A stretch of 64,000 nt of DNA from Comamonas testosteroni (lineage in GTDB: Bacteria > Pseudomonadota > Gammaproteobacteria > Burkholderiales > Burkholderiaceae_C): NCBI RefSeq assembly GCF_014076415.1, contig NZ_CP043568.1:1922001-1986000 (forward strand), read 5' to 3'. This document shows positions 27,149 to 37,100 of this stretch, in pieces. A program made the position numbers and the translations under genes. Within the stretch, counting starts at the first letter, position 1. The number at the start of each line of letters is the position of its first letter. The notes below the pieces were generated by a model. The model saw only the letters and a list, made by a program, of their open reading frames with translations, did no database searches and was not told the origin of the DNA.

Positions 27149-28912
27149 ATGAGTTGGAAGATTTCGGACTGGCGCGTGGGGACCAAGTTGGGCGTCAGCT
27201 TTACGGCGCTGGTGTTTTTCTCCGCATTGCTCGGCCTGGTGGCCTGGTTGCAGCTATCGAGCATTCATGCAGCGGGCCGTGAGGTTTCCGAAGTGGCGCT
27301 GCCCAGCGTCTACAACGCAGCCTCCATGCGCTCCGAGTACAACCGGCTGCGACGCCATGAGGCGGGCATCGCCACCGCTCGCACGCTGGTCGAGATCGAA
27401 GGCTACGAGCAGCAGATCCAGCAGCGCCTGAAAACCATCGCCGAGCAGGAAAAAGTGGTCAACGACCTGATTGCCAGCCAGCCGCTGCGCGAGGCCTACG
27501 AGGGCTATCAGGCCAACAAGGCGAATTTCCTGAAGCTGCACGAGCAACTGCTGGCGCGTGCTCGCGACGGCGACTACAACACCGTGGACAGCCAGGCCGG
27601 CATGGCCGACGAGCTGGGGCTGTTTTTTGCCGGGTTGTCCGAGCAGGCCTTCAGCCAGCTGGCGGAAAGCACGGGCAAGCTGATGACGCTGCAGCTCGAG
27701 AATGCGGCCCAGGCCCAGAAGGCAGAAAAGTCCAGTTTCGAGCTGGCCCGCTACTGGCTGCTCGGTACGCTGGCGCTGGTGGTGCTGTTTGCCGCCGTGG
27801 TCGGCATTGCGATGACACGTGCCATCACGGCTCCCGTGGCCACGGCAGTTGAGTTGGCGCAGGCCGTGGCTGCCGGCAGGCTGGGCATGGTGGTGAAGAA
27901 CCAGCGCCGCGATGAAATGGGCTTGCTGCTCAATGCGCTGGAAGACATGCGTCGGCAACTGTCCTCCGTGGTTCAGGATGTGCGCGGCAATGCCCATGGC
28001 GTGGCCCTGGCGTCCAGTGAAATCGCCCAGGGCAATGCGGACCTTTCGGCACGCACCGAAAGCCAGGCCAGTGCCCTGGAGCAAACGGCGGCCTCCATGG
28101 AGCAGCTGGGTTCGACCGTGCGCCAGAACGCCGACAACGCCCAGACAGCCAATCAAATGGCAAAGAATGCCTCCGATGTCGCGGGTCGCGGCGGGGATGT
28201 GGTTGCCCAGGTGGTGGACACCATGAAGGGCATCAACGACAGCAGTCGCCAGATCGCCGACATCATCGGGGTCATCGACTCGATTGCCTTCCAGACCAAT
28301 ATCCTGGCCCTGAATGCGGCCGTGGAAGCGGCACGTGCCGGCGAGCAAGGCCGTGGCTTTGCCGTGGTGGCGGGCGAGGTGCGCACGCTGGCCCAGCGCA
28401 GCGCCGAGGCGGCTAAGGAAATCAAGCAGCTCATCCATGCCAGCGTGGAGCGCGTGGAGCAAGGTTCGCAACTGGTGGACAAGGCTGGCGCCACCATGGC
28501 CGAGATCGTGACGGCCATCGGCCGCGTGACGGACATCATGGGCGAGATCAGCGCAGCCAGCCGTGAGCAGAGCCAGGGCGTTGCTCAGGTGGGCGAAGCC
28601 GTCACCCAGATGGATCAGGCCACGCAGCAGAATGCGGCCCTGGTGGAGCAGAGCGCGGCAGCCGCCGACTCTTTGCAGCGCCAGGCCAAGGCACTGGTCG
28701 ATTCGGTGGCGATTTTTCAGTTGGGCAATCAGGCCCAGAGCTTTGCCACTGCGGCGCTGAACAATCGGGTCGAGCCGGCTGCAAAGGCCGGCATGAGCGC
28801 TGGCTCGAGGGCTGCAGCGTTAGTCGATCAAGGCCAGCGCAAGCCTGTGCCAGCGTCGGTCAAAACGGCTCAGCCCGCTTTGACCAATGATCAGGATTGG
28901 GAACAGTTCTGA
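27149..28912 (+). CDS. Methyl-accepting chemotaxis protein (Tar-type topology)
   Basis: 587 residues from [15 protein letters not shown]. One membrane helix near residues 13-33, a periplasmic four-helix ligand domain to about 205, a second membrane helix ([21 protein letters not shown]), HAMP, then the signalling domain with the invariant hairpin tip ([20 protein letters not shown], then [20 protein letters not shown]). It ends in DWEQF, a CheR/CheB-binding pentapeptide. It lies directly upstream of a paralogue with nearly identical signalling domain, though the ligand domains differ, so the attractants probably differ. Confidence 0.95.
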   Translation: MSWKISDWRVGTKLGVSFTALVFFSALLGLVAWLQLSSIHAAGREVSEVALPSVYNAASMRSEYNRLRRHEAGIATARTLVEIEGYEQQIQQRLKTIAEQEKVVNDLIASQPLREAYEGYQANKANFLKLHEQLLARARDGDYNTVDSQAGMADELGLFFAGLSEQAFSQLAESTGKLMTLQLENAAQAQKAEKSSFELARYWLLGTLALVVLFAAVVGIAMTRAITAPVATAVELAQAVAAGRLGMVVKNQRRDEMGLLLNALEDMRRQLSSVVQDVRGNAHGVALASSEIAQGNADLSARTESQASALEQTAASMEQLGSTVRQNADNAQTANQMAKNASDVAGRGGDVVAQVVDTMKGINDSSRQIADIIGVIDSIAFQTNILALNAAVEAARAGEQGRGFAVVAGEVRTLAQRSAEAAKEIKQLIHASVERVEQGSQLVDKAGATMAEIVTAIGRVTDIMGEISAASREQSQGVAQVGEAVTQMDQATQQNAALVEQSAAAADSLQRQAKALVDSVAIFQLGNQAQSFATAALNNRVEPAAKAGMSAGSRAAALVDQGQRKPVPASVKTAQPALTNDQDWEQF

Positions 28913-28942
28913 GGCATTGCCGGTTTCAACGACTTCCGACTC

Positions 28943-28976
28943 AAAACCCCGATAGCGAATGCTGTCGGGGTTTTTT
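28943..28976 (+). terminator. Intrinsic terminator of the first chemoreceptor gene
   Basis: Ten-bp stem CCCCGATAGC / GCTGTCGGGG (one G-T pair), GAAT loop, preceded by A residues and followed by six T residues. Confidence 0.9.
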
Positions 28977-29341
28977 ACAAGCTTTCTTGAAACTGTCTTG
29001 ATATTGATCAAGAAGAGGGGTGGCTTGATGCTTTTTCAGGGCTATGTAGGTTGCTATGGCATCGAGAATCTCGGCTGTCAATGGTCGGTAACTTTCAGTA
29101 ACTCGAGTGCAACGTAAGTGACTGCCTACATGACTGTAAGCTCTTGAAGATAGGCAAGGAATATGAAACTGGAAACAATTGATAACATATGAGCTGCTAT
29201 CAAGGACCATTCCATCTCTGGTATGCCATTCAGAGAGATATTTTCCGATCGAACAGAAAAATTGAATTCTTGTGCTTCGTGGGTATGGATTCAAAAGAAG
29301 TATTTATAAAAACTAATTGGTAATAGAGGGAGGTGCAATCA
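28977..29341. other. 365-bp AT-richer intergenic region between the chemoreceptor genes
   Basis: It is lower in GC than its surroundings. A 117-codon minus-strand frame (28941-29294) runs through the terminator and has no ribosome site; I do not accept it as a gene. GGGAGGTG at 29327-29334 is a strong ribosome site for the next gene. The second chemoreceptor's promoter must be here, but I see no clear sigma-28 or sigma-70 match. Confidence 0.5.
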
Positions 29342-31075
29342 ATGAAAAGCATCAAAATCTCCACGCGGATTCTCGGCACGTTCGGGGTTCTGGTCTTGCT
29401 GCTGGTCGTGGTGGTCGCCATGGCATTGCTGCAGCTGCGCTCCATGCGCTCCAGTGCTGAAGCCATCACCGGCAATGCCCTGCCCAGTGTGGAAGTGATC
29501 AATACACTCAATACTGATCTGGCGCGCACCCGCCTGCTCGAGTTGCGGCATGTCAACAATGACGAGCCTGGCTATATGGCTCAGGTGGAAGCTCAATTCG
29601 AGCAATTGCAGAAACACCTGGCGGAGGCAAAAAAGCTCTATGAACCTTTGATTGTCACTGCCGAGGAGCGCGAGCTGTACACGCAGTTCCTGCGCGAACG
29701 GGAGCGTTACGTCGAATTGAACAAGCAACTGTTCGAAATTTCGCGTCGAGGCGATAAAGAGCAGGCCAAGCAATTGCTGGGAGGCGAATCTCTCAAGCTC
29801 TATGACCAGTCTTCGGTGACCCTGCAAAAGCTGATCAAGTTCAACAGCGATGTGGCAAGGGGCGAGACTCTGGCTTCGGAGAGAGTTTACGACCGGGCCG
29901 TGAGCATGCTTGCCCTGGCTGCCTTGATGGCGGTGCTGGTGGCTGCAGGGGCAGGCATCTGGCTGGTGCGTTCCATCCGTGCGCCGCTGGAGCAGGCGGT
30001 GCAGGCCGCGGACCGTGTGGCCAATGGGGATCTGAGCGGCGTCATCCGCGTGGAGCGGGAGGACGAAACAGGCCGCTTGCTCAGCGCCCTGGAGCGTATG
30101 CAAAGCAGTCTGGTGCAGACCGTGCGCTCGGTACGCCAGAACGCGGAAGGCGTGGCCTCGGCCAGTTCGCAGATTGCCTCGGGCAATGCTGATCTCTCCG
30201 GTCGCACCGAGGAGCAGGCCAGTGCGCTGGAGGAAACCGCCGCCTCCATGGAGCAGCTGGGCTCTACTGTGCGCCAGAACGCCGACAACGCCCGTGCCGC
30301 CAATCAAATGGCGGTAAATGCTTCCCAGGTGGCAGCGCAGGGCGGTGCCGTGGTGGCCGAAGTGGTGGAAACCATGAAGGGCATCAACAACAGCAGCCAG
30401 CAGATTGCCGACATCATCACCGTCATCGACTCCATCGCCTTCCAGACCAATATCCTGGCGCTGAATGCGGCCGTGGAAGCGGCGCGCGCCGGCGAGCAGG
30501 GCCGTGGTTTTGCCGTGGTGGCGGGCGAGGTGCGCACCCTGGCCCAGCGCAGCGCCGAGGCCGCCAAGGAAATCAAGGCCTTGATCAGCACCAGCGTGCA
30601 GCGGGTGGAGCAGGGCACGCAGCTGGTGGACAAGGCCGGTGCCACCATGGCCGACATCGTGTCGGCGATCAGCCGGGTGACGGATCTGATGGCCGAGATC
30701 AGTGCCGCCAGCCAGGAGCAGAGCCAGGGTGTGGCCCAGGTCGGCGAGGCGGTGACGCAGATGGATCAGACGACGCAGCAAAACGCGGCGCTGGTGGAGG
30801 AAAGTGCCGCCGCCGCCGGTGCGCTGCGCAAGCAGGCGCAGGATCTGGTTCAGGCTGTGGCCGTCTTCCAGCTGCCTGCCAGTGCGCTTCATGACCAGGC
30901 CCCCAAGGCTGCCGCCCCGGCGCGTCAGGCGCCTGTCCGTCGTGTGGCCGCCCGTCCTGCCACCATGCCGGCAGCCCCGCGCTCATTGATGGGAGGGGCT
31001 GTTGCTGGCGAATCCGCTGCTGCCCGTAATGCGCAAAAGTCCTCGCTGGATGAGGATGACTGGGAAACCTTCTGA
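29342..31075 (+). CDS. Methyl-accepting chemotaxis protein
   Basis: 577 residues from [15 protein letters not shown], after a strong GGGAGG site. Membrane helix near 11-31, a periplasmic helical domain (MCP 4HB-like, [15 protein letters not shown]), a second membrane helix ([18 protein letters not shown]), HAMP and a signalling domain with [20 protein letters not shown]. The end is Pro/Ala-rich and terminates in DWETF, close to the canonical NWETF tether for CheR and CheB. The signalling half is nearly the same as in the upstream receptor, which points to duplication with replacement of the sensory half. Confidence 0.95.
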   Translation: MKSIKISTRILGTFGVLVLLLVVVVAMALLQLRSMRSSAEAITGNALPSVEVINTLNTDLARTRLLELRHVNNDEPGYMAQVEAQFEQLQKHLAEAKKLYEPLIVTAEERELYTQFLRERERYVELNKQLFEISRRGDKEQAKQLLGGESLKLYDQSSVTLQKLIKFNSDVARGETLASERVYDRAVSMLALAALMAVLVAAGAGIWLVRSIRAPLEQAVQAADRVANGDLSGVIRVEREDETGRLLSALERMQSSLVQTVRSVRQNAEGVASASSQIASGNADLSGRTEEQASALEETAASMEQLGSTVRQNADNARAANQMAVNASQVAAQGGAVVAEVVETMKGINNSSQQIADIITVIDSIAFQTNILALNAAVEAARAGEQGRGFAVVAGEVRTLAQRSAEAAKEIKALISTSVQRVEQGTQLVDKAGATMADIVSAISRVTDLMAEISAASQEQSQGVAQVGEAVTQMDQTTQQNAALVEESAAAAGALRKQAQDLVQAVAVFQLPASALHDQAPKAAAPARQAPVRRVAARPATMPAAPRSLMGGAVAGESAAARNAQKSSLDEDDWETF

Positions 31076-31098
31076 ATGTCTCCTGGAGTCTGAGCTTC

Positions 31099-31124
31099 AA
31101 GGCCGCTGCAAAGCGGCCTTTTTT
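31099..31124 (+). terminator. Intrinsic terminator after the second chemoreceptor gene
   Basis: Nine-bp stem AAGGCCGCT / AGCGGCCTT with GCAA loop and T-run, 10 bp before the end of the convergent DUF482 gene. Confidence 0.9.
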
Positions 31125-31134
31125 GTCTCCGCCT

Positions 31135-32430
31135 TCAGGCCTTGCGCAGCGGACTATGGGCTTGCAGCTCTTCCACATATTGGGCCATGCCTTCGCTCTC
31201 GCGCTGCAAGAAGCGCTCGATGGCATCGGCAAAAGCGGGATGGGCCACCCAGTGGGCGCTCGGTGTCTCCACGGGCAGCAGCGCGCGGGCCATCTTGTGC
31301 TCGCCCTGGGCGCCGCCTTCGAAGCGGGCGAAGCCGTTGGCGATGCACCATTCGATGGGCTGGTAGTAGCAGGCTTCGAAATGCAGGCTGCCGATCCGCT
31401 CCAGAGCGCCCCAGTAGCGGCCATAGGCGACCTTGTTATTGATAGCTGCTTGCGCTTGTCTGCCGTCAAAAAACAATGGATCTGAATATGAAATCGTTGA
31501 CTGCAATGCGTTAATAGCTATCAAACTTGAGGCTATGGGCTGTCCGTTGCGTTCGGCGATGAACATCACCCAGTTCTCGGGCATGGCCGAGGCCATGGCC
31601 GCAAAGAACTCCGGTGTCAGATACGGCGGGTTGCCATGTTCCAGGTAGGTGCGCTCGTAGCAGCGGTAGAAGAAGGACCAGTCCTGCGCACCGATGTCGC
31701 TACCTTGCATGGCTTTGAAGCTCACGCCAGCTTCGCGTATCTTGCGCCGCTCCTGGCGGATTTTCTTGCGCTTTTCCTGGTTCAGCGAGCCCAGAAAGTC
31801 GTCGAAGTCCTTCCAGCGGGACGGTGTCGCCGCAGTGCCGGCGCAGGTCTGCATGCTGGTGGGCAGAGTGCCGCCCGCAGCGGGGGGCGCGGGCGGCGTG
31901 TTCGTCCAGTGAAACTGCACCGTGCTGCGCTGCATCCAGCCGGCTGCGGCGCAGGCGGCAAGATCGTCGGCATCGCCAAACAGCAGGTGCAGCGATGACA
32001 GCTGCTGCTCGGCTGCCCAGGCCTGGACGGCATGCACCAGCGCCACGCGCAGCGCCTGGGTGCGTGCCAGAAGGCGGGAGCCTGGCACGGGCGTGAAGGG
32101 GACGGCCAGCAATCCCTTGGGGTAGTAAGGCAGGCCATGCTGCTGATAGGCGCGCGCCCAGGCCCAGTCAAACACGTATTCGCCGTAGGAGTGGGTCTTG
32201 ATATAGAGGGGGCAGGCAGCCAGCAGCTCATCGCCGTCCCAGACGGTGATGACCCGGGCGATCCAGCCGGTATCGGGCGTGGCGCTGCCGCTTTGCTCCA
32301 TGGCTGCCAGGTATTCGTGGCGCATGAAGGGCGTGGGCGTGGATTGAGAGGCCAGCAGCACATTCCAGGTTTGTGCGTCCAGCTGCTGCACGCTGGCAAG
32401 CACGCGAGTGATAATCTTGTTTTCGGCCAT
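31135..32430 (-). CDS. DUF482/GNAT-fold acyltransferase-like protein
   Basis: 431 residues from MAENKIITRVLASV. Blocks typical of this family of peptidoglycan-branching-like GNAT proteins: TPFMRHEYLAAMEQSG, YGEYVFDWAWARAY, GLPYYPKG, FLGSLNQEKRKKIRQERRKI, and after the break YGRYWGALERIGSLHFEACYY and CIANGFARFEGGAQGEHKMAR. Between SLIAINA and NNKVAYGRYWG about 25 extra residues are encoded by a dispersed repeat copy, splitting a normally contiguous motif. The protein frame stays open, but the insertion sits next to the presumed acyl-CoA site. The substrate is unknown. Confidence 0.85.
   Translation of the reverse strand: MAENKIITRVLASVQQLDAQTWNVLLASQSTPTPFMRHEYLAAMEQSGSATPDTGWIARVITVWDGDELLAACPLYIKTHSYGEYVFDWAWARAYQQHGLPYYPKGLLAVPFTPVPGSRLLARTQALRVALVHAVQAWAAEQQLSSLHLLFGDADDLAACAAAGWMQRSTVQFHWTNTPPAPPAAGGTLPTSMQTCAGTAATPSRWKDFDDFLGSLNQEKRKKIRQERRKIREAGVSFKAMQGSDIGAQDWSFFYRCYERTYLEHGNPPYLTPEFFAAMASAMPENWVMFIAERNGQPIASSLIAINALQSTISYSDPLFFDGRQAQAAINNKVAYGRYWGALERIGSLHFEACYYQPIEWCIANGFARFEGGAQGEHKMARALLPVETPSAHWVAHPAFADAIERFLQRESEGMAQYVEELQAHSPLRKA
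31438..31461 (+). repeat. Dispersed repeat core inside the DUF482 gene
   Basis: ATTGATAGCTGCTTGCGCTTG starts here and shares 17 exact bases with the copy in moeA. A partner half-site TTAATAGCTATCAAA lies about 70 bp on, near 31511, so the element spans roughly 31438-31526. Confidence 0.7.
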
Positions 32431-32479
32431 GCCCTGATTGTCGCGGGGGCTCGTGGCCTCACCGCCTAGCTTGCTTTTC

Positions 32480-34126
32480 ATGACGCTTTCCATTTGCTGT
32501 GCCCAACGCAATTTTGTTGTGGGAGACCTCTCTGGCAATGTCCAGAAAATCATCGCCGCTGCTGCTGAAGCTTATGCCAACGGTGCTCGCCTGCTGCTCA
32601 CGCCCGAGCTTGCCCTGTGTGGCTACGCGGCTGAGGACCTGTATCTGCGTCCGGCATTTTTGGAAGCCTGCGATGCGGCTCTGCAGCAGTTGCAGCAAGC
32701 CAGTGCCCAATGGCCGGGGCTGGCGCTGGTCATCGGTCACCCGCAGCGCGATGAGCAAGGTGAGAGACTGTTCAACGCTGCCAGCGTGCTGCGCGACGGC
32801 CAGCGGATTGCGCGCTATTACAAGCAGCTGCTGCCTAATTTTGGCGTGTTCGACGAACAGCGCTACTTTGCGGCCGGTGAAGAGAGCTGTGTCTTCGAGC
32901 TGGACGGCATCCAGGTCGGACTGCTGATTTGCGAAGACGCCTGGCATGCCGGCCCTGCGCGGGCGGCCGTGGCCGCCGGCGCCCAGTTGCTGGCCGTCAT
33001 CAATGCCTCGCCGTTCCATGGCGGGAAGCCCTCCGAGCGCGAGGCGGTGATTGCGCAGCGCGCCATGGAAAATGCGGTTCCCCTTGTGTATGCCCATCTG
33101 GTAGGCGGCCAGGATGAAGTCGTGTTCGACGGCTGCTCGTTTGCGGTCGACGCCAGCGGTCAGGTGTCGGCTCGCGCGGCAGCTTTCGAGGAAGAGCTGC
33201 CCATGGTGGCTGCGCATGCGGGCGATGGCGGCGTGACGCTGATGGGCGAAGTCAGGCCTCTGCCGGGCCACCATCAGGCGCTCTGGTCTGCGCTGGTGCT
33301 GTCCGTGCGCGACTATGTGGGCAAGAACCGTTTCCCGGGCGCACTCATCGGCCTGTCGGGAGGCATGGACTCGGCCCTGGTACTGGCCATCGCCGTGGAC
33401 GCGCTGGGTGCGGACAAGGTGCGCACGGTCATGATGCCTTCGCCCTATACGGCCGATATCAGCTGGCTTGATGCGCGCGAGATGTCCGAGCGCGTGGGCG
33501 TGCAGCACGAAGAAATCGATATCGCGCCGCAGTTCGAAGCCTTCAAGGCTGCGCTGGCAGGCACTTTTGCCGGGCGCGCCGAAGACACGACCGAGGAAAA
33601 TCTGCAGGCCCGCATTCGCGGTACCCTGCTGATGGCCATGAGCAACAAGTTTGGCTCCATCGTGCTGACCACAGGCAACAAGAGCGAGATGTCCACCGGC
33701 TATTGCACGCTGTACGGCGACATGGCCGGCGGTTTTGCCGTCATCAAGGATGTGTTCAAGACCGAGGTGTTTGCGCTGGCACGCTGGCGCAATGCCAACG
33801 ATCCCTTCGGCACGGGGCTCGATCCCATCCCCGAGCGCATCATCACGCGTCCGCCCAGTGCTGAGTTGCGCCCCGATCAGAAGGATCAGGACAGCCTGCC
33901 GGACTACGAGGTGCTGGATGCCATCGTGTCCCGCTACATGGAAAACAACGAGAGCATAAGCTCCATCGTCGCCGAGGGCTTTGCGCCTGCGGATGTGGAG
34001 CGGGTCACGCGTCTGATACAAATCAATGAGTACAAGCGTCGCCAGGCGCCGGTCGGTCCACGTCTGACGATGCGTAGCTTCGGCAAGGACTGGCGCTATC
34101 CCATCACCAACAAATTTCGCGCCTGA
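32480..34126 (+). CDS. nadE: Glutamine-dependent NAD(+) synthetase
   Basis: 548 residues from MTLSICCAQRNFVVGDLSGN. The N-terminal glutaminase (nitrilase fold) has Glu in LTPELALCGY, Lys in YKQLLPNFGVFDE and Cys in LLICEDAWH. The C-terminal synthetase has the ATP loop GLSGGMDSALVLAI and TTGNKSEMSTGYCTLYGDMAGGFAV. It converts nicotinate adenine dinucleotide to NAD using glutamine. No strong ribosome site precedes the ATG. It is divergent from the DUF482 gene by 49 bp and 51 bp upstream of glnB. Confidence 0.96.
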   Translation: MTLSICCAQRNFVVGDLSGNVQKIIAAAAEAYANGARLLLTPELALCGYAAEDLYLRPAFLEACDAALQQLQQASAQWPGLALVIGHPQRDEQGERLFNAASVLRDGQRIARYYKQLLPNFGVFDEQRYFAAGEESCVFELDGIQVGLLICEDAWHAGPARAAVAAGAQLLAVINASPFHGGKPSEREAVIAQRAMENAVPLVYAHLVGGQDEVVFDGCSFAVDASGQVSARAAAFEEELPMVAAHAGDGGVTLMGEVRPLPGHHQALWSALVLSVRDYVGKNRFPGALIGLSGGMDSALVLAIAVDALGADKVRTVMMPSPYTADISWLDAREMSERVGVQHEEIDIAPQFEAFKAALAGTFAGRAEDTTEENLQARIRGTLLMAMSNKFGSIVLTTGNKSEMSTGYCTLYGDMAGGFAVIKDVFKTEVFALARWRNANDPFGTGLDPIPERIITRPPSAELRPDQKDQDSLPDYEVLDAIVSRYMENNESISSIVAEGFAPADVERVTRLIQINEYKRRQAPVGPRLTMRSFGKDWRYPITNKFRA

Positions 34127-34165
34127 GGTTCTGCCTCCGGTGTTTTGCCGATTTCAATCAATTGA

Positions 34166-34516
<351 letters not shown>

Positions 34517-34555
34517 GTCGCCATGTCGCGCCCCGGTCATGCGCCCCAGTCAGAA

Positions 34556-34581
34556 AGCCAGACCTTGTGTCTGGCTTTTTT
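34556..34581 (+). terminator. Intrinsic terminator of glnB
   Basis: Stem AGCCAGAC / GTCTGGCT with a four-base CTTGT-type loop and six T residues. Confidence 0.88.
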
Positions 34582-34653
34582 CATGGCCCGGGGGGTGGGT
34601 GTGCGCACTGCCTGCAGGCCGGCGAACGTCGCCCTGCAGAGAGTTTTCAGGGC

Positions 34654-35247
34654 TTAGATCACCGAGCGCAGAGGCGGTGTATCCAGCTGGCTGCCGGCAT
34701 TCTGGACGAGATTTTGCAGCAGGGCAGAGGTGTCGCTGCCGCTTTCGACCAGGCCCATCTGCCACTCGCCCATGAAGCCGTTGCCCACGCAGGACTGAAG
34801 AAACTGCAGCATGGCGTCGTAATAGCCATCCACATTGAGAATGCCGACGGGCTTGTCGTGGTAGCCCAGTTGGCGCCAGGTCCAGACTTCGAACAGCTCT
34901 TCAAACGTGCCGATGCCGCCGGGCAGGGCCACGAAGGCATCGCTGCGCTCGGCCATCATGGCCTTGCGCTCGTGCATGTTCTTGACGATGTGCAGCTCGT
35001 CGCAGGCCTGGTTGGCCAGTTCCTTGTCGACCAGTGCCTGAGGGATGATGCCGACTACACGGCCGCCAGCTTGTTGCGTGGCTTCGGCCACCACGCCCAT
35101 CAGGCCGCTGCGTCCACCGCCATAGACCAGCTGGCCGCCGCGCGAGCCTATCCATTGGCCCACGGCCTTGGCGACTTCGGTGAATTGAGGGTTGGTGCCG
35201 GGGCGTGAGCCGCAGTACACGCAAATGGAAAAAGCGGGTTGAGTCAT
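34654..35247 (-). CDS. LOG-family nucleoside 5'-monophosphate phosphoribohydrolase
   Basis: 197 residues from MTQPAFSICVYCGSRPG. The Lonely Guy signature is complete: LVYGGGRSGLMG, MHERKAMMAERSDAFVALPGGIGTFEELFEVWTWRQLG. The family hydrolyses cytokinin-type or other nucleotides to free base and ribose phosphate. Its ATG overlaps the dgkA stop (ATGA), so the two are coupled. Confidence 0.92.
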   Translation of the reverse strand: MTQPAFSICVYCGSRPGTNPQFTEVAKAVGQWIGSRGGQLVYGGGRSGLMGVVAEATQQAGGRVVGIIPQALVDKELANQACDELHIVKNMHERKAMMAERSDAFVALPGGIGTFEELFEVWTWRQLGYHDKPVGILNVDGYYDAMLQFLQSCVGNGFMGEWQMGLVESGSDTSALLQNLVQNAGSQLDTPPLRSVI

Positions 35248-35642
35248 ACGATGAAACGGTGATAGAGAGCGGCAGCCCAGACGGCTCCGCAAAGGCACAG
35301 GGCCAGAAATACAGCGGCGCTGCCCATGTCCTTGGCTTTCTTGGACAGCTCGTGCCATTCGGGGCCGATACGGTCTATGGCTGCCTCTATGCCGGTATTG
35401 AGCAATTCCACAATGAGAACCAGTATGACGGTGCCGGCCAGCAGCGCTGTCTGCTCCCAGCCCTGGCCCAGCCAGAGCGCCAGAGGAAGCATGACGGCAG
35501 CACAGATTGCTTCTTGCTGAAATGCTTTTTCATGCCAGCCGGCCTTGAGGCCAGCCAGTGAGTAGCCGCCGGCATGCAGCACCCGGGACAGTCCGGTACG
35601 GCTTTTTTGCGGGTTGACGGGGTCGGGTGAGGAGGTGCTCAT
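35244..35642 (-). CDS. dgkA: Diacylglycerol kinase
   Basis: 132 residues. Three membrane helices and the family block VELLNTGIEAAIDRIGPEWHELSKKAKDMGSAAVFLAL, with the catalytic Glu of EAAIDR. It recycles diacylglycerol to phosphatidate in the inner membrane. It overlaps the LOG gene by 4 bp and follows the RDD gene by 12 bp. Confidence 0.95.
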   Translation of the reverse strand: MSTSSPDPVNPQKSRTGLSRVLHAGGYSLAGLKAGWHEKAFQQEAICAAVMLPLALWLGQGWEQTALLAGTVILVLIVELLNTGIEAAIDRIGPEWHELSKKAKDMGSAAVFLALCLCGAVWAAALYHRFIV

Positions 35643-35654
35643 GGAGAGATCGGG

Positions 35655-36203
35655 TCAGCGGATGCGTTTGGGAGTTGGGGGCTGATGCACCAGCTGGGTG
35701 CCGGCCCAGGCGTCGTGCCAGAACTGCTTTCTGGGGTGAAAGCGGCTCAGCAGCGCCCAGATCAGAATCCAGCCCATGAGCAGCACCAGCACCTCCAGTG
35801 GCGGCAGGCCCAGCGGGTAGAGCAGGGCCAGCGGTGGCAGCCACCACATCCAGCTGGCTGCGTAGCGCAGCAGGGCGCGGGTTTGCGTCAAGGGGCGACC
35901 TTGTGTATCGACCACGCGGATATGCCAGGTCTTCATGGCCAGCGTCTGGCCCTTGCTCCAGAACCAGACAAAGTAAATCCCCAGCACCACCAGCATGAAG
36001 GCCTGCAGCAGATGCCGATTGTCGAGTGCATTGCGCGTCTGAGACAACGTGCCGAACAAATAGCCGGCGATGAACACCACGCCAAACAAAAGCATGCCCT
36101 CGTAGAGCCAGCAAGCCATGCGGCGACGCAGGCTTGGTGCTATGAAGTCAGGAGTGGTTGAGGGTGCTGCACTGCCTTCGCGGATCGGGGTGTCTTGCTG
36201 CAT
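35655..36203 (-). CDS. RDD-family membrane protein
   Basis: 182 residues. SLRRRMACWLYEGMLLFGVVF (RDD domain start), QTLAMKTWHIRVVDTQGRPLT and LIWALLSRFHPRKQFWHDAWAGTQLV. Four predicted helices. Transport or stress roles are proposed for the family; none is shown here. It is likely cotranscribed with dgkA and LOG. Confidence 0.88.
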   Translation of the reverse strand: MQQDTPIREGSAAPSTTPDFIAPSLRRRMACWLYEGMLLFGVVFIAGYLFGTLSQTRNALDNRHLLQAFMLVVLGIYFVWFWSKGQTLAMKTWHIRVVDTQGRPLTQTRALLRYAASWMWWLPPLALLYPLGLPPLEVLVLLMGWILIWALLSRFHPRKQFWHDAWAGTQLVHQPPTPKRIR

Positions 36204-36262
36204 GAGGGAATTGTAGGGTCCAGGTCAGCAGGCTTGAAACTCGGCTTGCCGCATCGGCACTG

Positions 36263-37078
36263 TCATTGGTGCGAGTCTTGACCTGGCGCATCCAGCGGAG
36301 GCAGGGTGATCGGGGTGGCGCGAGGAATGTCCACGGGAGCCGTCTCCACAATCACCGAGGGCGTACGGATGGGGTGCGTCTCCACCATGGCTGGGGTTGC
36401 GGGCACGGGCGGTGGTGGGTGATGAATGGTCGCGGGCGGAATCTTGGGCAGATTGGGGACGGTATTGGGGGAGGCCGTGGCAGCAGGAATGCGCGCCAGC
36501 TTCTTGGAGGGCACAGGCTTGATGGCCGGTGCGGCGCTTATCACCTTGGGGGTGGCGCGGGCGGCCAGCAGTCGCTTTTCTTCATCGCTCAGAGCCTGGT
36601 AGGCCTCCCACTGGGCCTGCTTGTCTGTCGCGAGCTTGTTGGTAATGGCGAAGTTCAGGCGAGCCTGGTTGCGCTGGGCGGCACTCAGGCCGGACCAGGC
36701 TTCCATGCGGTCATGAAGTTTTTGCTGTTCGTGCTCGCTGAGTTTGTCAAAGCCATCCGCCAGGGCAATCCAGCGGCGCTTCTGTACCGAGCCGATCATG
36801 GCCCAGCGCTCTTGCAGCGGCTGCAGAATCTCGCGCTGGTGGCTGCTGAGTTCGCCCCAGCGTGGACCCGAAGCCTGTGCCGATGCTCTCTGGCGCGTGG
36901 ACGGGTCTGCATGCATGGATCTGGATGCAGCTACCGTGGCGGGGGGGACGGAGCTGGGTGCCAGCCTGACTTGCTGCACGACATTCCATCCTGTCCAGCT
37001 CAAGGCCACCAACAACAGCGCCGCCATGATGGCGGCGGTGATGTCGGGTTTCAGGAGGGAGCGCTTCTCAGTGGGCAT
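36263..37078 (-). CDS. DUF3106-family protein
   Basis: 271 residues from MPTEKRSLLKPDITAAIMAALLLVALSW. One N-terminal membrane anchor, then a helical domain with GPRWGELSSHQREILQPLQERW, SVQKRRWIALADGFDKLSEHEQQKLHDRMEAWSGLSAAQRNQARLNF (DUF3106), and a Pro-rich C-terminal 100 residues. It probably faces the periplasm. It is third in the operon after the sigma factor and DUF3619, and the domain spacing resembles proteins that gate sigma factors. The function is unknown. Confidence 0.85.
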   Translation of the reverse strand: MPTEKRSLLKPDITAAIMAALLLVALSWTGWNVVQQVRLAPSSVPPATVAASRSMHADPSTRQRASAQASGPRWGELSSHQREILQPLQERWAMIGSVQKRRWIALADGFDKLSEHEQQKLHDRMEAWSGLSAAQRNQARLNFAITNKLATDKQAQWEAYQALSDEEKRLLAARATPKVISAAPAIKPVPSKKLARIPAATASPNTVPNLPKIPPATIHHPPPPVPATPAMVETHPIRTPSVIVETAPVDIPRATPITLPPLDAPGQDSHQ

Positions 37079-37100
37079 CAAGGCAGAGGTGGCAGGCTGT

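Noticed and set aside
28941..29294. 117-codon minus-strand frame between the chemoreceptor genes
   Set aside because: It reads through a terminator hairpin, has no ribosome site and no recognisable family.
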